64,000 nt of DNA from Hirsutella rhossiliensis (GCF_020360975.1 NW_025408682.1:558001-622000); one strand, 5' to 3'; shown: positions 1-13,689, numbered from the stretch's first letter. Notes: generated by a model from the letters alone, not told the origin. Numbers and translations are program-made.

Positions 1-3000
1 AGGGTAGGTGGAAGATAGGTGGAGGGGGCGTGTGGTCGAGCAAACGGTCTCGATCGCCAATATTGAAGGGTTTTCCACCGTTGGCCAAAGAGCAACAACA
101 CACGTCGCCACTCTTTTTCTCTCGCGCGGTGGAAACAAGAGGCCCGCTACTCGTAGACAAGAAGCACACAACATGCATTGAAGAAAAACAACACTATCCG
201 GCCCACTTTCCGGGCAGCTCTTAGCCATCGACTCACCCTTCGTTATTGCGTGCTCTGCAGGAACCAGATGAAGAGCAGATAACAGACACGATTCGTCCAT
301 ACCTTACCCACGTCGCCGTCCTCATCGGCCTGCTGCTGCATCCCACTCAGCATCGTCGACATGTGAACGGCCCCTCCTGTCTTGTCCCAGCCTTGGTTAC
401 GAGTACGAGCCCAAGGCATGTCTGTGTGTAATGCACTGCACGTGCTGCCGTCGACACGGACACCGCGGCCCGGTCCACGATGGCTCTCAAGATGCGATGC
501 GTGCATTGCATGTGCTTGTATCTACGGAACCTCCCTACACCCAAACCGAGCGCACTGTAATTATTACCACATCGGCCCGCCATCCCGTTTGGCCAGATTT
601 GCTCCTTCAGACGGAAAGCTAAAGCCGTTTGTACAGTAATGGGTGAGAAAGGAAGAACGGTGCAACGTCCACGGCAGCAACTAACCAACCCAGCAACGGT
701 GGAGCTGAAAAGAATCCGAAAAAGAAAGCAAAGACGAAAGACTTGCGATAAATGACGTCTTCGAGGCACACTGTCTCCCATCCATCTTGCCACTACCCGA
801 CAGTATCTACAGCTACTGTACGGAGTACAGGGGTGATGGACTGCATCTACATACTTACTCGCATGCGTACCGACATACGCCCGTGTATGTAGGTACGGAA
901 ACAGTGGGTAGAGATGGCAATGCAACGTCGTGATAAAGCACGACAAAGATGGACTTACATGCAGATGATGCCACTCTCTGGCCTCTTTCTCTTGGCCCTG
1001 ATTGACATGGCCGCGTGTGGAAGAAAGTCATCAACTCAACGTCAGCTGCATGTAACAACCGGGGGATCAACGACAGCCCACAGGAGCGGTAATTTGAACA
1101 ATCAGCCGAGACAAAGGGCCTCGAAGCGTGGCCGGGCTCTCCCTCCCTCCCGTCCCCCACAACACCCCACCCATTAACACGGAGGCCAGGGTTGCCATCG
1201 ACAGCAATCCAGCAGCATGTATGTACAGTAGAAAAAGCCGTAAACATGACCCGTTCCTACTGTATTTTAAACTCGGCCTTGCCCACCGTTCTTGGCCGGC
1301 CGTCGTGGATCGCAAATCACGCCGCGCGGCAAACGATCCCTCCTCCAGGACAAGAAGAGGGTGGGCCACTAATGCAAGGTACGCAGCAGAAAATGCCTCG
1401 CGGCGGAGTTTTTTTCCTTCTCCCCTTTCTTCCCTCTTCCTTCCCGCTCCTCTTGTTGGTCGGGGGACGGGGTCCGCGGCCGGTCGCCCATGTTCCTGGC
1501 AAGGCTCGCCGGCCGGATGGGATGGAGGGCTCTTCCCGGCAGGACCTGCTGCCCGTTCGATCGGATTCAAGCCATTGCCTCCCCTACAGTAGTCTGTCTT
1601 CGGGGTTTTCGGGCGACGGCCGGGTTTGCGTTTGTTTGCCGCTCTCCGGAGGCACAGAGACAGCATGAAAAGGTGAGACTTGCGGCCGAAACGCACCGAA
1701 GGAGTGCCAAAATAGACGTGTCAGGCGGAATTAGACAGGACACAGTTAGACAATCCCTTAGCCGCCGAGACAAGAGCCCATTGTACGGCATGGACACAAA
1801 CTCGCCGATCCTGGACGGAGGACGAGACACGTGCTGCTCTTAAACACAAACCTGACCTGGCCTGAACAGGCCGGGAGCTCCTGGATAGGAGCACGGAGCA
1901 GTGTAGATATTGTTGACCCTGAGAGTGCTGTAGGTAAGAAAGGGCCGCCTCTCTCGCTCCATGTCTGCATGTATGAGTGCATCTACAAGAACGTACGCGC
2001 GCATGCACGTAAGGGCTGTACTGTATGTATGCAAGCTACCCACCGGAATGCCTCTCCAGAAAGTGCCCCCTTTTATCGTGGCGCATTGGGCTCGAGCAGA
2101 ATGCCAAGCACCGGATCCAATCAAGATCGCCATCTGGGCAGGATCCTGTGCATCTCCCGTCCTGCAGGAAGCCCGCCAAGAAAACAAAACGGAATGCTCA
2201 ACTCGGCTCGCTCATGAGCCTCGCGGCCGTTTTCCGCGGCTCGGTGGCACGCCATGATGACGCCGTGCCTGCACCAAGACATGTATCAGTGCCATCCCGT
2301 CCCATCTCTTACCGGCGATGCAGCAGCAGCGGCACCGCTCACTCCCGTCCCGTCCAGGACACAGCAAATCCGAAGGCTGTCCCTATGCGGCGGCGGCATT
2401 CCCGGGACGGCGAATGTCGGCTTCTGCAAATGAGGAGGGGATGAGAGATTGGCCGTGCGTGCGTGCGGGAGTACGGACAAGGGGACAGACAGTCAAGGGC
2501 TTCTACGCTGGCTGTCGACTGGACATGCCGCTCTCCTGTCCCTGCAGGTCGCACTGCCTGCGGATATTGCCCATCCATCTGTCAGATAATCATCATCTAC
2601 GAACCATCTCCCACGCCCTGTCTCTCTCCCTCCCCCGCGTGCCGAGTTGTGCCTTCGTGTTATGTCCTGCTGCCGTGGAACCAGCACGCGCTGTGCAAGT
2701 CTTCCCAAGGGTGTGTGTGGCGCCCATTCGTCTCTCTTGTCCCCCCCTCCCCCGGCACGCCATACCTACCGGCAAGCGCTATGCTTCTCGTGATTCCCGT
2801 CAGACGCTGTGGCTCTGGCGGGCCGTACCGCGGCGAGGGAGGCGCAGCATCCAACTGCTGGTCGATAACAAAAAGTCCAGTGCGCGGAGATGTTGGTGTC
2901 GCCGACCCTCTCCAATGATACTGCGCCTGTCCATGTCCAGTAGGGAGCGAGAGAGCTTGGGGTGGTAGGTCTCGGCCAGCAACACCGCCGCCGCCAACGA

Positions 3001-6000
3001 AGCAAACGCGCAGCTCGATGGTTCGTGTGTGAGTACAGTCAAGGAACACCGTACGGGCTTGATGGACGAGCCAACCTCCTCCCATTGACGTAGGGACAGC
3101 ATTCAGGGTTCCCTCCCCAGTCTCTGGTGGTTGGGTGCTAGGTGAGAGAGAAACCTGTTTCCTGGGCCCTACTGCTGTAAAGGCAAGGCCGGGGAAGACG
3201 GAACCCAATCGGCGCCCTTGTTTCCCGCCTGCTTTTAATCAATTAAAAGAAGAAACGTCTTGGGTCGAGGGACGAATGAGCGAGCAGCCGGATATATTCT
3301 TTCCCAGGCACCACGAGCCAGCTGGCTGGATGCCGACTCCGACGCTTGCCAGGCTGAATGGAAGAAGCAATCATGAATTCGATTCGTTGGCGACACACGA
3401 GAAAAGCGCCAACGCACTGTACAGTATGTACTGTACGGGCAATTGCTGCAATTGCTGCTTTGTTTTCGGTAGAAACACCCGCACACGTGTCAGTGACCTG
3501 TACAGGCCACAGCAAGGTCATCTATCGCGAACAGCCAGGATGACCGGAGCCATCCGCCGTCAAATCCTTGATGAGCAAGGACCCTCCTCGTACATAAGCA
3601 TTAGCAAGGGCCGCTGGGTACAGTTGGCCAGACAGGTAGGCAATTACTGTACTGTACTCAACCATCTTGAGCACGGAGCGAGCGGTCTGGCCTGGATGAT
3701 GGATCTACTGGCCGACCTTACCTGTTTCCTGCCGGTGCATCGCAAAGTAGACACCAAGGGCAAACGCCATGCCAACCTTGGAGCTCAGCTGAAGTGATCA
3801 TGCCCGCCTTCAGCGTGCTAATATGCGAAGAGCTTCCCAGTTGGGGCCGCTGGCGCTACTCTTTTGGTGTTGCTAAACGGGCCGAGACGCGGAAGAAAGT
3901 CAATTGCTCAACGGGGAAGCTCGTTAACGAGTAAGCTCTTGGGTGACAAGGCTTCAAGATGTCAAAAGTCAACCCTGGCTCTTGGGGCGGGTAATTGCTG
4001 GTGACAAGGTGGCCTTGAGGACGACACTGGCGCGGCGGCGAAGACACACTCATCCTCTTCCACACGGGTGTAACATCCGTAGCTACCTTTAGGTACAGAC
4101 AAATTGTTAGGGCACAAAGACTTCGTCAGCACGAGGAACTTACGGTAAGTTCCGGCCTCGATCTGAGCAGGAAAATTCCCGGACGCAGACACCACCCTCT
4201 CCACTTGTCCAAGTACCTCCGGAATCTAGGATAGAGAGCTATCCGCTGTCTATCAGACGGTCGTAGAAGAATGTTCTAAAATCGAGCACGGATCCCGAGG
4301 ACCAGACAAGGCAAGTGAAGCTGTGGGCTCGAATGGCGCCAACAACTGCCGAGCCATGTTTTGCTCCCTCCTCTTCTTCAGTCAGCAAAGGCGCCAGGGT
4401 TTGTGCGGTCTACCCGAGAAAAGCGTTGGATCCGTCCATCTCCGCTTTGCTAGAAGTCAACAAGCCCCCCGGTCTCAAGTAGGCAGGCAATGCCCCCCAG
4501 GATCGCGTCGCGCCTCTTTTTGGTTTCTCTCATCCCGTCGGCGAGTGTTGCCAAAGGTCAACGGAGCAGAAAATTCCATGGTCCAGGCAAGCGAGACGAA
4601 ACAAGCCAGGGGAGGTCAAGGCCAACTCTCCTTCGTCCCGTCCCGGCCAGGCCTGTTGGTCCTACGCAAACCGAAGGTGCCAGAAAGCGTCCAGGGGTGT
4701 GTGTCAGGTCACCAGAGATCGCCCGGGGGGTCCCGTGAGGGCCCCATCCATCCCGACAAGGATGGGGCAGGGCAAGGGATCATGACGACACGGACTGTCT
4801 GATTCCATTCGGTAGCGATGAATGAATCGCGGTACGAAACAAGCGAGGAAAGCGTGCTGTGCTTAATATAAGCAAGGGACAGAGGGTGATGGCAATTAAT
4901 CAACCAGACAGGCTCGGAAGGGGGAGTGAAACCACCCGGAGCAGAGGGCAAAGAAACGCCCGACGCTTGTCGACGGTGGCGCCACCATGTCGTGTATCCT
5001 TGACCAAGGGACTTCCCCACGGTCTTCCTTCTTCGCTCAATTGACTTTTCCCTACAAGTTCTGTTCCAAGGGGAAGAAACGGGGAGAAGAAGAAAGTAGG
5101 CGGAGGATGAAGGCAGTCTCTGCAAAGCTGGTCGACTCCCGCGAGTCCTGTCCTGGGAGAGCAAACGGGGCAACTGCAAGGTTCCGCGTGCACGTACCAA
5201 ACACACACTGTAGCTATCCGTACTCGGTATGTACAGTAGACCCTGCTTCGTATTTGCTTGCCTCTTTGAACACCAACGAACAGGTCAAATCCGGACGTGG
5301 CTCGAGGCCGCACCCTTGCCCAACGCACAGATGGGCAGAGGGGGGGAGAAAGGGGGCGAGGCAGGGAGAAGGATCATGACACGGCGGTCGACGGTCGAGA
5401 CAAGAAAGGGCCGGCCAACCAACAGCCTCTTTGTCGACTCGACTCGGCAATATGTTGCTTTTACGTCTCGGCCACCACGTGTACTGACACCGCCCGGTGT
5501 TTTCTTTGTTTCGTCTGGGCCCGGACCTGGGAGCATGCGTAGGAACAAGGGAACATGAACCTGCAGGGCACGGCAAGGAAACACGGCCATCAGGAGCTCT
5601 CTAAAAAATAAATAAGAGGCATATTGACATTGACATGGACCAGGGTTCCAGGCCGGTGGGGTTGGGGAAGAAGAAGCAATCAGGCAAGCGGCAGGCTCTG
5701 ACGTTGATGGAAAAGAATTGACGTCTACGAAAGGCAGGGCGGAAAGTAAAACAAACAAAAGAAGCAAGAGCAGATGAATGAAGAAAGGAAAAAAAGAAAG
5801 AAAGCAAAGGAGGCGCCTGGGGAAGCCGAGCGTGGCGTGCGGGGCCACTGTCTCTTCGGTCGTAGCCCGCCCGCGCCAGATCCATCACGCACAACCAAGC
5901 CCTATTGATGATGGGGCATGATGGGGCATTGAAACGTGTTGTCTTCTTTTGGGGACTGGCCAACCATGAGCCATGTCTTTGCTTTTCCCACCCCTCCGCG

Positions 6001-7211
6001 TGAGGGGAGACGTACTGTCTGCAGAGGGCAACGGGTTCCCAATTGGCGCAGAGAGAAGAAAAAGACAGGGAGTGAAAAGGATTTAACATAGTTGAACAGT
6101 ATACAGCAGGAGGCACATGCACCGAGGTTGGATGAGTGATGAGTAGCATTTCCTTGTCCGGACACTGCAGCCAGGGTTGCGGTGATGATTACTAGCTATG
6201 TACTGTACATTAGTTTGTTGCTGTAAGCACCTTTTCGCCTGGGGCTCTGCCCTACCTAGATGCCCTTGGCCCTTGTTTGGACGCACGAGTTTAGTAAGAC
6301 GACTGCTGGGTCGGCCGAGGCCGTCGTCTCTCGCTTCTCCTTGTCACCAAGTGCTGGCATCATGGTCGGCTTGCCCCGAGCCAGGTGGGAAAATGACATG
6401 TGCCGTATGTGCATGCGCGGAGTCACTCGCGTGCGGACTTGGAGCGCACATGTTGCAGTCCTCTCTCGCTGCTCCCCGGGCCCTCGCCTTTCCCAATCGG
6501 TAGCATCAGGGAAGCTCGACAAGCTACGCACTAGCTAGCTCCCCCGGAGGCCGGCCGCATGGAGAAGCCTGCCCGCCCGCGCCCGACCATTGGCTGGCCT
6601 GCCTCCGCAGTCCTGCGCTGGAGCTGACAAGGCCGGAGAGGAGTCAGTCAGAAGGAGCCGGGACCGGCCAGAGGCTTCTCGCTCGCTCGCTCGGGCTTGG
6701 GCTCGCCATCGTGACTCGCCGCGAGAGAGCGTGATGCCCGTCCGAGACGAATATGTGCGACGGCCTGATGGGCTGCCACTGTGTGTGCTTGTCGAGGACG
6801 ACGCTGCATGCAACTTGCCAGCAATGGCCCGAATGAACGGACCATGTATGCATAGCGTTTTCATCCACAGCGTCGTGTCGCCGCCGCCGTTCAAGACCCT
6901 GCGCCGGGCGGTTCGTCGAGCAGCAGCATCGGCAATGGCCGATGGATTTGAAGAGAAAAACATGACTCGTCCTCCCGGTATCGGGAACCTGGGCAGAGGC
7001 GCAGACTCGGCACGTGCGCGAGGTACAAAGTACTAGGCTTAGCCAAGCCCGCCGAGACCACGTCAGACTGGCAAGCCTCGGCCCCAGCTCACGTGCCGCG
7101 CGTCGTCGCATTTGCTTCCTGGGACGGCCTGCCAGCAGCAGCCAAATCGCCTGGAATCGACAGAAGAGCAGAAAAAGGTGGCCGAGCGGCAGTCCAGATT
7201 CGTTGGAACCG

Positions 7212-7232
7212 CAGCAGCAGCAGCAGCAGCAG
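7212..7232. repeat. (CAG)7 microsatellite
   Basis: Seven perfect CAG units lie in the gene-free region. No credible coding frame contains them. Confidence 0.9.
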
Positions 7233-7326
7233 TAACGCGGCCAAGCCAAGCCCCCCCCCCTCCGCGGGGTGGCGAGCTTTTCCTTTGCGGCCTAGGCAGC
7301 CTTTCCGCGCGTGTGCATCGAGGCAA

Positions 7327-7602
7327 AGACAGACAGACAGACAGCCAGACAGCCAGAGCGAGAGGCACCGGCAGAGGGACCAGCAACGGCGGTGCTGTTG
7401 TCCAGCAGCCGTCTTTGGCACTCGTTGCCGGCTTTGTTGTCGAATCCCGACCGCTTGGCGCCCAACCTGCTGTTGCTTCAACCACACGTGGACCGTTTCG
7501 TCGACCATGGCGCCCAACAGTGTGCAGAGAGGGCGGCTGCCATCCCAAGTCAACTGTGGTGCAATCATTCCCGAGCACACAGACAGACAGACAGACAGAC
7601 AG
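7327..7602. repeat. Paired (GACA)n microsatellites
   Basis: Two GACA-unit tracts sit at about 7327-7344 and 7579-7602, separated by about 235 bases of unrelated sequence. They are simple-sequence DNA outside any supported gene. Confidence 0.85.
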
Positions 7603-8649
7603 CCGACTGCCGTACAAGGGACCCATTGCTCGTTTGTCTGCACAGTAAAGGAAAAAGAGGTCAATCGTACTGCTTCCCCACGGGCCTATTGGAACCTGCC
7701 CGGGGTAACTGCGCACCACCCAAACCCCGCTGTCTCAACGCGTGTCGACACATCTCGACGGCACCTGCATATCTACATACATACATACTGTACATACATT
7801 TGCGCCTTACGTGAAATGTCTTCGCCCATCCAGTAGCAACGGGTACATATCAAAAGCCCCCGTCCCCTTGAATGTCGTCAGATATTATAATATCATTACC
7901 CCCCCCGGGCCGGCGTTGCTCGTGGCCAGACATGCCGGGAAATCGGCCGACTTCACAGTCCCGGTGCAGCCCCCCTTGGCTACCCAGTGTCTGTCTACTA
8001 TATATCCCACAGCAGTCTGCCTCTTCAGCGCCGCCCCTGTCCGTCCCGGCCAAGCCTCCCGCGTCCCGTCGTCGGCGCAAGGCTAAAGAACCAAGAAAAA
8101 AAGGAAAATCAGAGCCCCAGCCTCCGCGAAGCCCTCGGCCGACTTTGGCTCCGAGACACGGGCTTTCCTTCATCGCCAGGTCCTTTGGTGGCACCGCAGA
8201 CATCATCCTCATCCTCATCCTTATCAACGGGACAGCACCGTCCGTACCCGACGGCCACCACCACCCTGAATGCGCTTGAGCGGCGTGGGCCTTTGCAAGT
8301 GGTGCCTCGTCAGCCAGTTTCGGTTGGGGTCCCTCCAGGTCCTCCAGAGCACTAGCTCTCCCGGGTACCTCCCGAAGCCCTGCCTGCCTGCTGGGTCGGA
8401 TACAGTCAGGTTGCTTCCACGGCGATTGGCGCTAACAGGGCCCCACGCCGCCTGCACCCACCAGCCCCCGGTGGGGCGCGAAACGAAACACAGAAAGAAA
8501 CACCCCGCTACAAACGCCAGGTACCGGTACCGCCGAGGCGCGCGGTTCTCAGCACGCCAGCAGGTACCTACCCCAGCCCGGTACTGGCGATACCCAACCT
8601 GGGCCCTGGACAACAAAAGTACGGCCTTTCACCTGGACGACCTGCCAGT

Positions 8650-9008
8650 ACTTGACAAACACCCCCGCACCCCCCTGCACCCCCCTCCCCTGCCACCATT
8701 CGTCCTGTCCCCACCCACCACCACCTGAGGCGCCGCCGCTGTTGTTTTCCCGCACCTCCAGCACATCCTCTACAGGTAGCTACGGGCCAGGTCCCCAGAA
8801 GTACTTTTTTTTTTTTGGCCTGCTGCCAACCACCACCACCACCACCACCTCTGTCCGCTCCAGTCTCCGTTTCTTTTCTACTCCTCGCCTCTCCCCCATC
8901 TCAACCTCGACCTCATCTTCCCCCTTCGACTCGCCCTAGCCTACCGTCTCTCGCTCATACTGTTTCTGTCGGCCACAGTCTGCGGTCGCAGACCCTCCCG
9001 CGCGAGGC
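8650..9008 (+). promoter_or_regulatory. CT-rich promoter and 5' leader of the 9009 gene
   Basis: The 350 bases before the ATG at 9009 are strongly pyrimidine-rich. They include a T run at about 8804-8815 and an (ACC)n tract at 8829-8849. Long CT-rich tracts just upstream of the start are characteristic of filamentous-fungal promoters and 5' untranslated leaders. The transcription start cannot be placed from sequence alone. Confidence 0.4.
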
Positions 9009-10753
9009 ATGTCGCCGCACCTCAAGCCGTTGCTGCTACCGCAGCTCGTGGAAGAGCGCCGCAAATTCGACAGCAAGGCCAGCCCCGACGCCGCCGACCT
9101 GTCGCACGTCTACTACATGACCAATTCCTCCTCGTCCGATGTCGCCTCGCCCGTCACCCCGACATTCTCCCCCCGAGGCCACCAGCGCTTCCCGAGCTCC
9201 TCGTCGTCGCTCGAACTGCTGCCGCAGCCACCGCAGGAGAGCCCAGCGTCGTCGCCCTCGGCCCAATATGTCTCGGCCAAGTCTGAGAAGCGTCAGCTTC
9301 CCGACGTCCAGGAAGACCCCATGGAGCTCTACGAGGACGACAGCAGCCCCTCGTCAGAGCACTTTGGCCTCTACAGCTGTCTTTGTAAGTCGATGCCGTG
9401 TACCCTCGACCCCTACCCCGCTAACCTGTTGCTGTCGCAGGTGATGCAGACTGCCAGCACCGCAACAGCTCCGAGGGCTTGTTCTCCGACGACATGACGG
9501 GCGACTTTGACATCGACTACGACATGGGCTTTCTCAGCGACGGCGACTGCTCAACCGACCCTCGCCAGTCCGCCAAGAAGAAGTCAAGCGACAACTCGCC
9601 TTTTGCCGGCCTGACGTCTCGCCTCGGCTCGCGTCTGCCCACCATCAAGCGCTGGCGGTCGAGTAGGCGTGCCAATCTCAAATCCTCGCCCACTGCCGAC
9701 CTGAGCCTCGAGAACGTGCTCTCGTCCAGCCGCTCCTCGTCCATGTCGGCCTCGAACCAGCAGAGTCCCGACCGTTTCCAGGACTTTTCGATTGCCCCCC
9801 GTATGGCTTCCAGCTCTACTATGTCCTACTATGGCAGTGCCGAGGACCTCAGCAGGTCATCCATGGTTGAGATGACCCTGGAGGAGCAGTCGAGCCTCGA
9901 GCGCGACCGCTCCTTGGCCACGACGCCTCTTCTTCCCCCTCTTCTCACCGATCCGCTCGGCAAGCCACCGCAGGAGTCGCCCCTCCAGTCACCCACTGTG
10001 GCGCCCGTGTCGGCCACGGCGCTTCCCACCACGCCCCAGCCGCCGCCGCCGCCCTACTCGCGCCCGTCGCTCAGCAGCCGGCCGTCTACCACGTCTCTGC
10101 GCCAAGTGCCCACGGGCACGGAGCTCCCCCTACCGCTGCCTGCCATCTTGCAGGAGCACGACGAATGGTCCGACCGCCTGGGCCACGCCAACTTCACCAT
10201 CACGCCCCTGCCCTACGAGCTGGAAACTCTCTCGGCGGAAACGGTGGGCAAGTTCCGAAAGGACTGGGACGCGGCGCGGGTCAACTATACCAAGCACCTT
10301 GTGCGGACAGGCGAGCACTACGGCCAGACGAGCAAGATCTATGCCCTGACCGAGGCCAAGTGGGCCGAGACGGAGCGACGGTGGAAAACCATCTACAGCG
10401 ACATTGTCCGCCAAAACAGCCGCTCCGCCCCGGGCTCCGCCAGCCACTCGCGCAGTCACAGCCGGGGTCGTGGGCGCGGCCGCTCCAGCAGCTCCGTGGG
10501 CGTCGTCGGGCGCATGCATTCCCACGACGACTCGTTCGACGACCTGCAGTGGCGACGCGTGGAAGACTGCCTCCCTAGCGTCGTGCCGCGGATGCTCGAG
10601 TCCCTGGACGCGCAGGGCAAGTTCCCCTGCCGAGGCGACGAGGACATTGTCGGCCCCATGCAGCGGGACGCCGTCATGGTTCGAACTCGAAGCGAGGACG
10701 CCAAGGGCCGCTTCTGGAGGAGCCTGGCCGACAAGGTCGGTTTCCGCAAGTGA
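9009..10753 (+). CDS. Ser/Pro-rich protein of unknown function
   Basis: Two exons, 9009-9384 and 9441-10753, are joined by a 56-nt GTAAGT...CAG intron and encode 562 aa. The intron shifts the frame exactly onto the downstream open frame, which supports the model. Residues 1 to about 350 are low-complexity Ser/Pro-rich sequence with acidic clusters (around residues 100-150) and a polyproline run near residue 320. About residues 360-450 form a denser, probably helical, Trp-containing module starting near EHDEWSDRLGHANF. A Ser/Arg/Gly basic linker follows, then a C-terminal block with WRRVEDCLP and KGRFWRSLADKVGF. There is no signal peptide or membrane segment, so it is probably cytosolic or nuclear. 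I recognise the general type, a conserved sordariomycete hypothetical protein, but know no function. The reading frame and splice are well supported; the role is unknown. Confidence 0.85.
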
Positions 10754-11571
10754 CGAATGCTGGGCGGCACGCGCCCGCGGCAGCAAGCCGTGGGCGACCT
10801 GGCCTCCGCCCCGACGAGGTTTCACGACATCGACGCACGACTTGTCTTCAACTATTCGACAAGAAAAGTACCCTTTTTTTTCTATGCGATAATGCGAAAA
10901 GATACCCCCTACCGCCGTCACTCCTTTTTTTCCTTCATGTACTTGTCCGGATCTTTGAAGCCTCAACGGCATTCAGAAATCTCAGCGGGCTGCGGGTCGC
11001 CGCACGACTATTTACTTCATCTCACGCCCTAGACACATCTGTACATGTCACAGTTTACGGCGTTGAACGTGCCCGAAGAACCCCTGGTTGTTTTCGCGAG
11101 GGGCCCTTCAGGAACAAAAGTTTAGACCAGGAATTGGATTGCGCGACGCAACAGGATGCGTCCGGGCTGGTAATGGATCCTGTGGATTCGGGACGAGAGC
11201 CACGAATGACATGCTTTCTATTCGGCTGCTGGCCGGGCTGGAGGCACCCCGAAGGGGTCACGAACGGTACGGGCACATGCATGATTTGCCCGCGATTGGA
11301 CGTGGTTAGGAGGATGAATTCCCGCTGCTGCAGCGCAGGAAAGCTGTGGAGGCGGTCTTTGGGCACTGACCTCGCACAGCTTGTCCAGCCCAAGGGCGGG
11401 AGGGAGACGAGAGCGGGTTGGATGACAGGGAGGTGGCAGCAGGTGCAGAATATTTCCGGCGCAGAGAAGCGCTGGCAAGAACGAATAGAAAGACGACAAA
11501 ACACTTGGGTTCCAAGATCAGCCCGTGAATGTCCTTGCTCCTCCCCAGTCCAACATGGGCCCCCTTGCTCC

Positions 11572-11620
11572 GGAGAGAGAGAGAGAGGGAGAGAGAGAGG
11601 GAGAGAGAGAGGGAGAGAGG
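11572..11620. repeat. (GA)n with interspersed GGGA
   Basis: An imperfect GA tract of about 49 bases is broken at regular intervals by GGGA, giving an octamer-like higher-order period. Confidence 0.85.
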
Positions 11621-12938
11621 CTGAGCAGGTGAGGGCCCTACGGTACGCGACACGGCCACGCGGTCCAATTAGGCGATGTCGCACGAGGCGATTGGTCGGT
11701 GGCACAAGCTGATCCATGGCATGGCATGGCATGGCTTGACTTCCCCGCGCGGGGGGGGCAGACGATTTAGATTTATTTTAGGGATAAAGCCGGGATACGG
11801 TTCTATTTTTCCATCTGGCGGTGCCGCGGCCTCGATGCCATGTATGTACCCCGTACGCCCCGTGTCTCACAGGTTTTTTCCTTTGTTTCTCTGCAGCATG
11901 GGGATCGGACGACGGGTGGGAGGAGGGGGTGGTGGTAGTAGCACCGCCGACGAGGGAGACGGCATCTGGTTGCAGAGGAACGGGTTTCAGGTTCTTTGTT
12001 CGGTTTGCAAAGTGTTTGTTCGTCGTTAGCCGTGTATGCTACGAGGACTGCTGTTGCTACTCCGACCTCTCGCTACAACCGCCACGACGTGTGCCGTGCG
12101 CGTGTATCTATGTGCGGTGTGTGCAGGTGGAGAGGCAGGTTGAACAAACCACGTGGCGATGGGAGGGAGATGGACAGACGGCGTCGTTGTGTCCTTGTGA
12201 GCGGCCGGGGCGGAGGAGGAGAGGCTGGCGGTGACGGAAACGGTTACTGGTCTATGCTGCACTGCACCGTCGCGAAGAGGTGCATCGTGATCAGTCACTT
12301 TGCTCGCTCAGCTTCCTTCAGCCTTGCCGTGGGGTCGGCAGTGGCTGTGCCGCGGGAGAGACCGTGTTTTGAACAGGAGAGGAACGGAAATATGAAAGAT
12401 GACTGTACGGGTTGCTTGCTGGACGAGGCGACGATGCATGGGAAAGGAGACAAGGCATCCTCGACCTCTCCTTGACCTCTGCTTCAACAAGCTCTCCCGT
12501 GCGGGCCTCGGCGACTCGACTGAACAGGTCGGAGCACGGCATTGACACGGGAAGCAGCCCTTCCCCCCCCAAAAAAAATGGCGTGTTCTGTTCCTCTTCT
12601 CTCCTCCCCTCCCCTTTCTCAGTCGCCTTCTATTCGGCCAAGGCACGTACTGGACGTGCGCCGCGTCAAGCATCAACGATGCGATGGCCGCGTTTTTCTG
12701 GTGCAGGGTCCTTTTTGCTCGGGAACACGGCAACGCAGAAAACGAAGGGGGCGGCGCATGCAGTTCGTCGGTGGGACGAGCCCGGGCCTGAAGGGTCAGT
12801 ATGCATGTGCAACCGCCTGGCTGGTGACGCGGGGGTGTGAGGGAGGATCGAGCACGGCATGGCGATAGGTCACCGCTGGCCCACGCCTCCTCCTTTCTCG
12901 TCGTCGGCGTCTGCCTCTCAGGCTTGAGGCGTCATGCA

Positions 12939-13012
12939 TGTGTGTGTGTGTGTGTGTTGTGTGTGTGTGTTGTGTGTGTGTGTTGTGTGTGTGTGTTGTG
13001 TGTGTGTGTTGT
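12939..13012. repeat. (GT)n array with 14-nt higher-order period
   Basis: About 74 bases of alternating TG are interrupted by an extra T at a constant spacing of roughly 14 nt. The array is therefore a tandem repeat of a TG-rich 14-mer, not a pure dinucleotide. Alternating purine-pyrimidine DNA of this kind can adopt Z-form. Confidence 0.85.
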
Positions 13013-13687
13013 ATGTATATGCATGCGCGCTCTCCTTGGAGAAGCAGACCGTTTCTCTCCTCTGTCTATGCCGATGTCATAGGCACAGTACACATATATA
13101 CGAAGTGCATGTATATAACCATTTTATTCATTTTCGTCCTTTCAAGTTCAGTCGTCTGCCGCTCGATAAAACACTTCTTGGACACTCCGCGCCTCCTCGC
13201 GAGCCGCCATCGTTGATGTGGCGATATCACGCTTGAGCGACCTCCAACTGGTTGGCTTCCGCCTCCCCCCTTTTCCCGTTCCGGCCAGCACGGGACGGTC
13301 CGGCCCCTCCCTCCCTCACTCCCCACCTGCCCACCCACACCCGGCTCCTCCGCCGCGTGGCCCGGCCGGGATCATCGCCGTCTTGCTCCGTCTCGGGACT
13401 GACTGACTCTTGTCGGGAGCGCAAAAGGGGGATGGGGGAAACGGACAAGGAGAGACACAGACTCAGCCCGTGTCTCACCCACTTACTCCCTGTGTTCGCC
13501 CAGTCTAGTGTTTTCCCTGCTCTCCCGCTCCGCTCCCGCTCCCGCGCCTCCATTCCTGTGTTCCTTCGTGTCATTCCACTCCCATCACATGTAGCCGATC
13601 GATCGGCCGTCGAAAGCCGGCCTCTACTTGGTGATCCCCCCCTCCCTTCCCCCTCCGTGTTGCTTGGCGCATGTACATGCACAGATG

Positions 13688-13689
<2 letters not shown>

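Larger units (their letters stand above)
1..9008. other. Nine-kilobase gene-free spacer
   Basis: I see no supportable gene here. Open frames of up to about 250 codons exist on both strands, but they overlap one another in several frames, have shuffled low-complexity composition and contain no recognisable domain, as expected for GC-rich random sequence. The stretch carries several microsatellites, listed separately, and many copies of TGTACAGTA-like and TACGGAGTAC-like motifs. A long non-coding transcript or a distal promoter is possible but cannot be shown from sequence. Confidence 0.55.

Noticed and set aside
7093..7836. 247-codon plus-strand open frame with Gln/Arg-rich composition
   Set aside because: It overlaps several equally long frames on both strands, spans CAG and GACA microsatellites and has no ordered segment or domain.
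10130..10972. 280-codon minus-strand frame
   Set aside because: It is antisense to the well-supported exon 2 of the 9009 gene and reflects high GC content.
12939..13012. CRISPR-like periodic array
   Set aside because: The periodicity is a TG-rich simple repeat without spacers, and the genome is eukaryotic.
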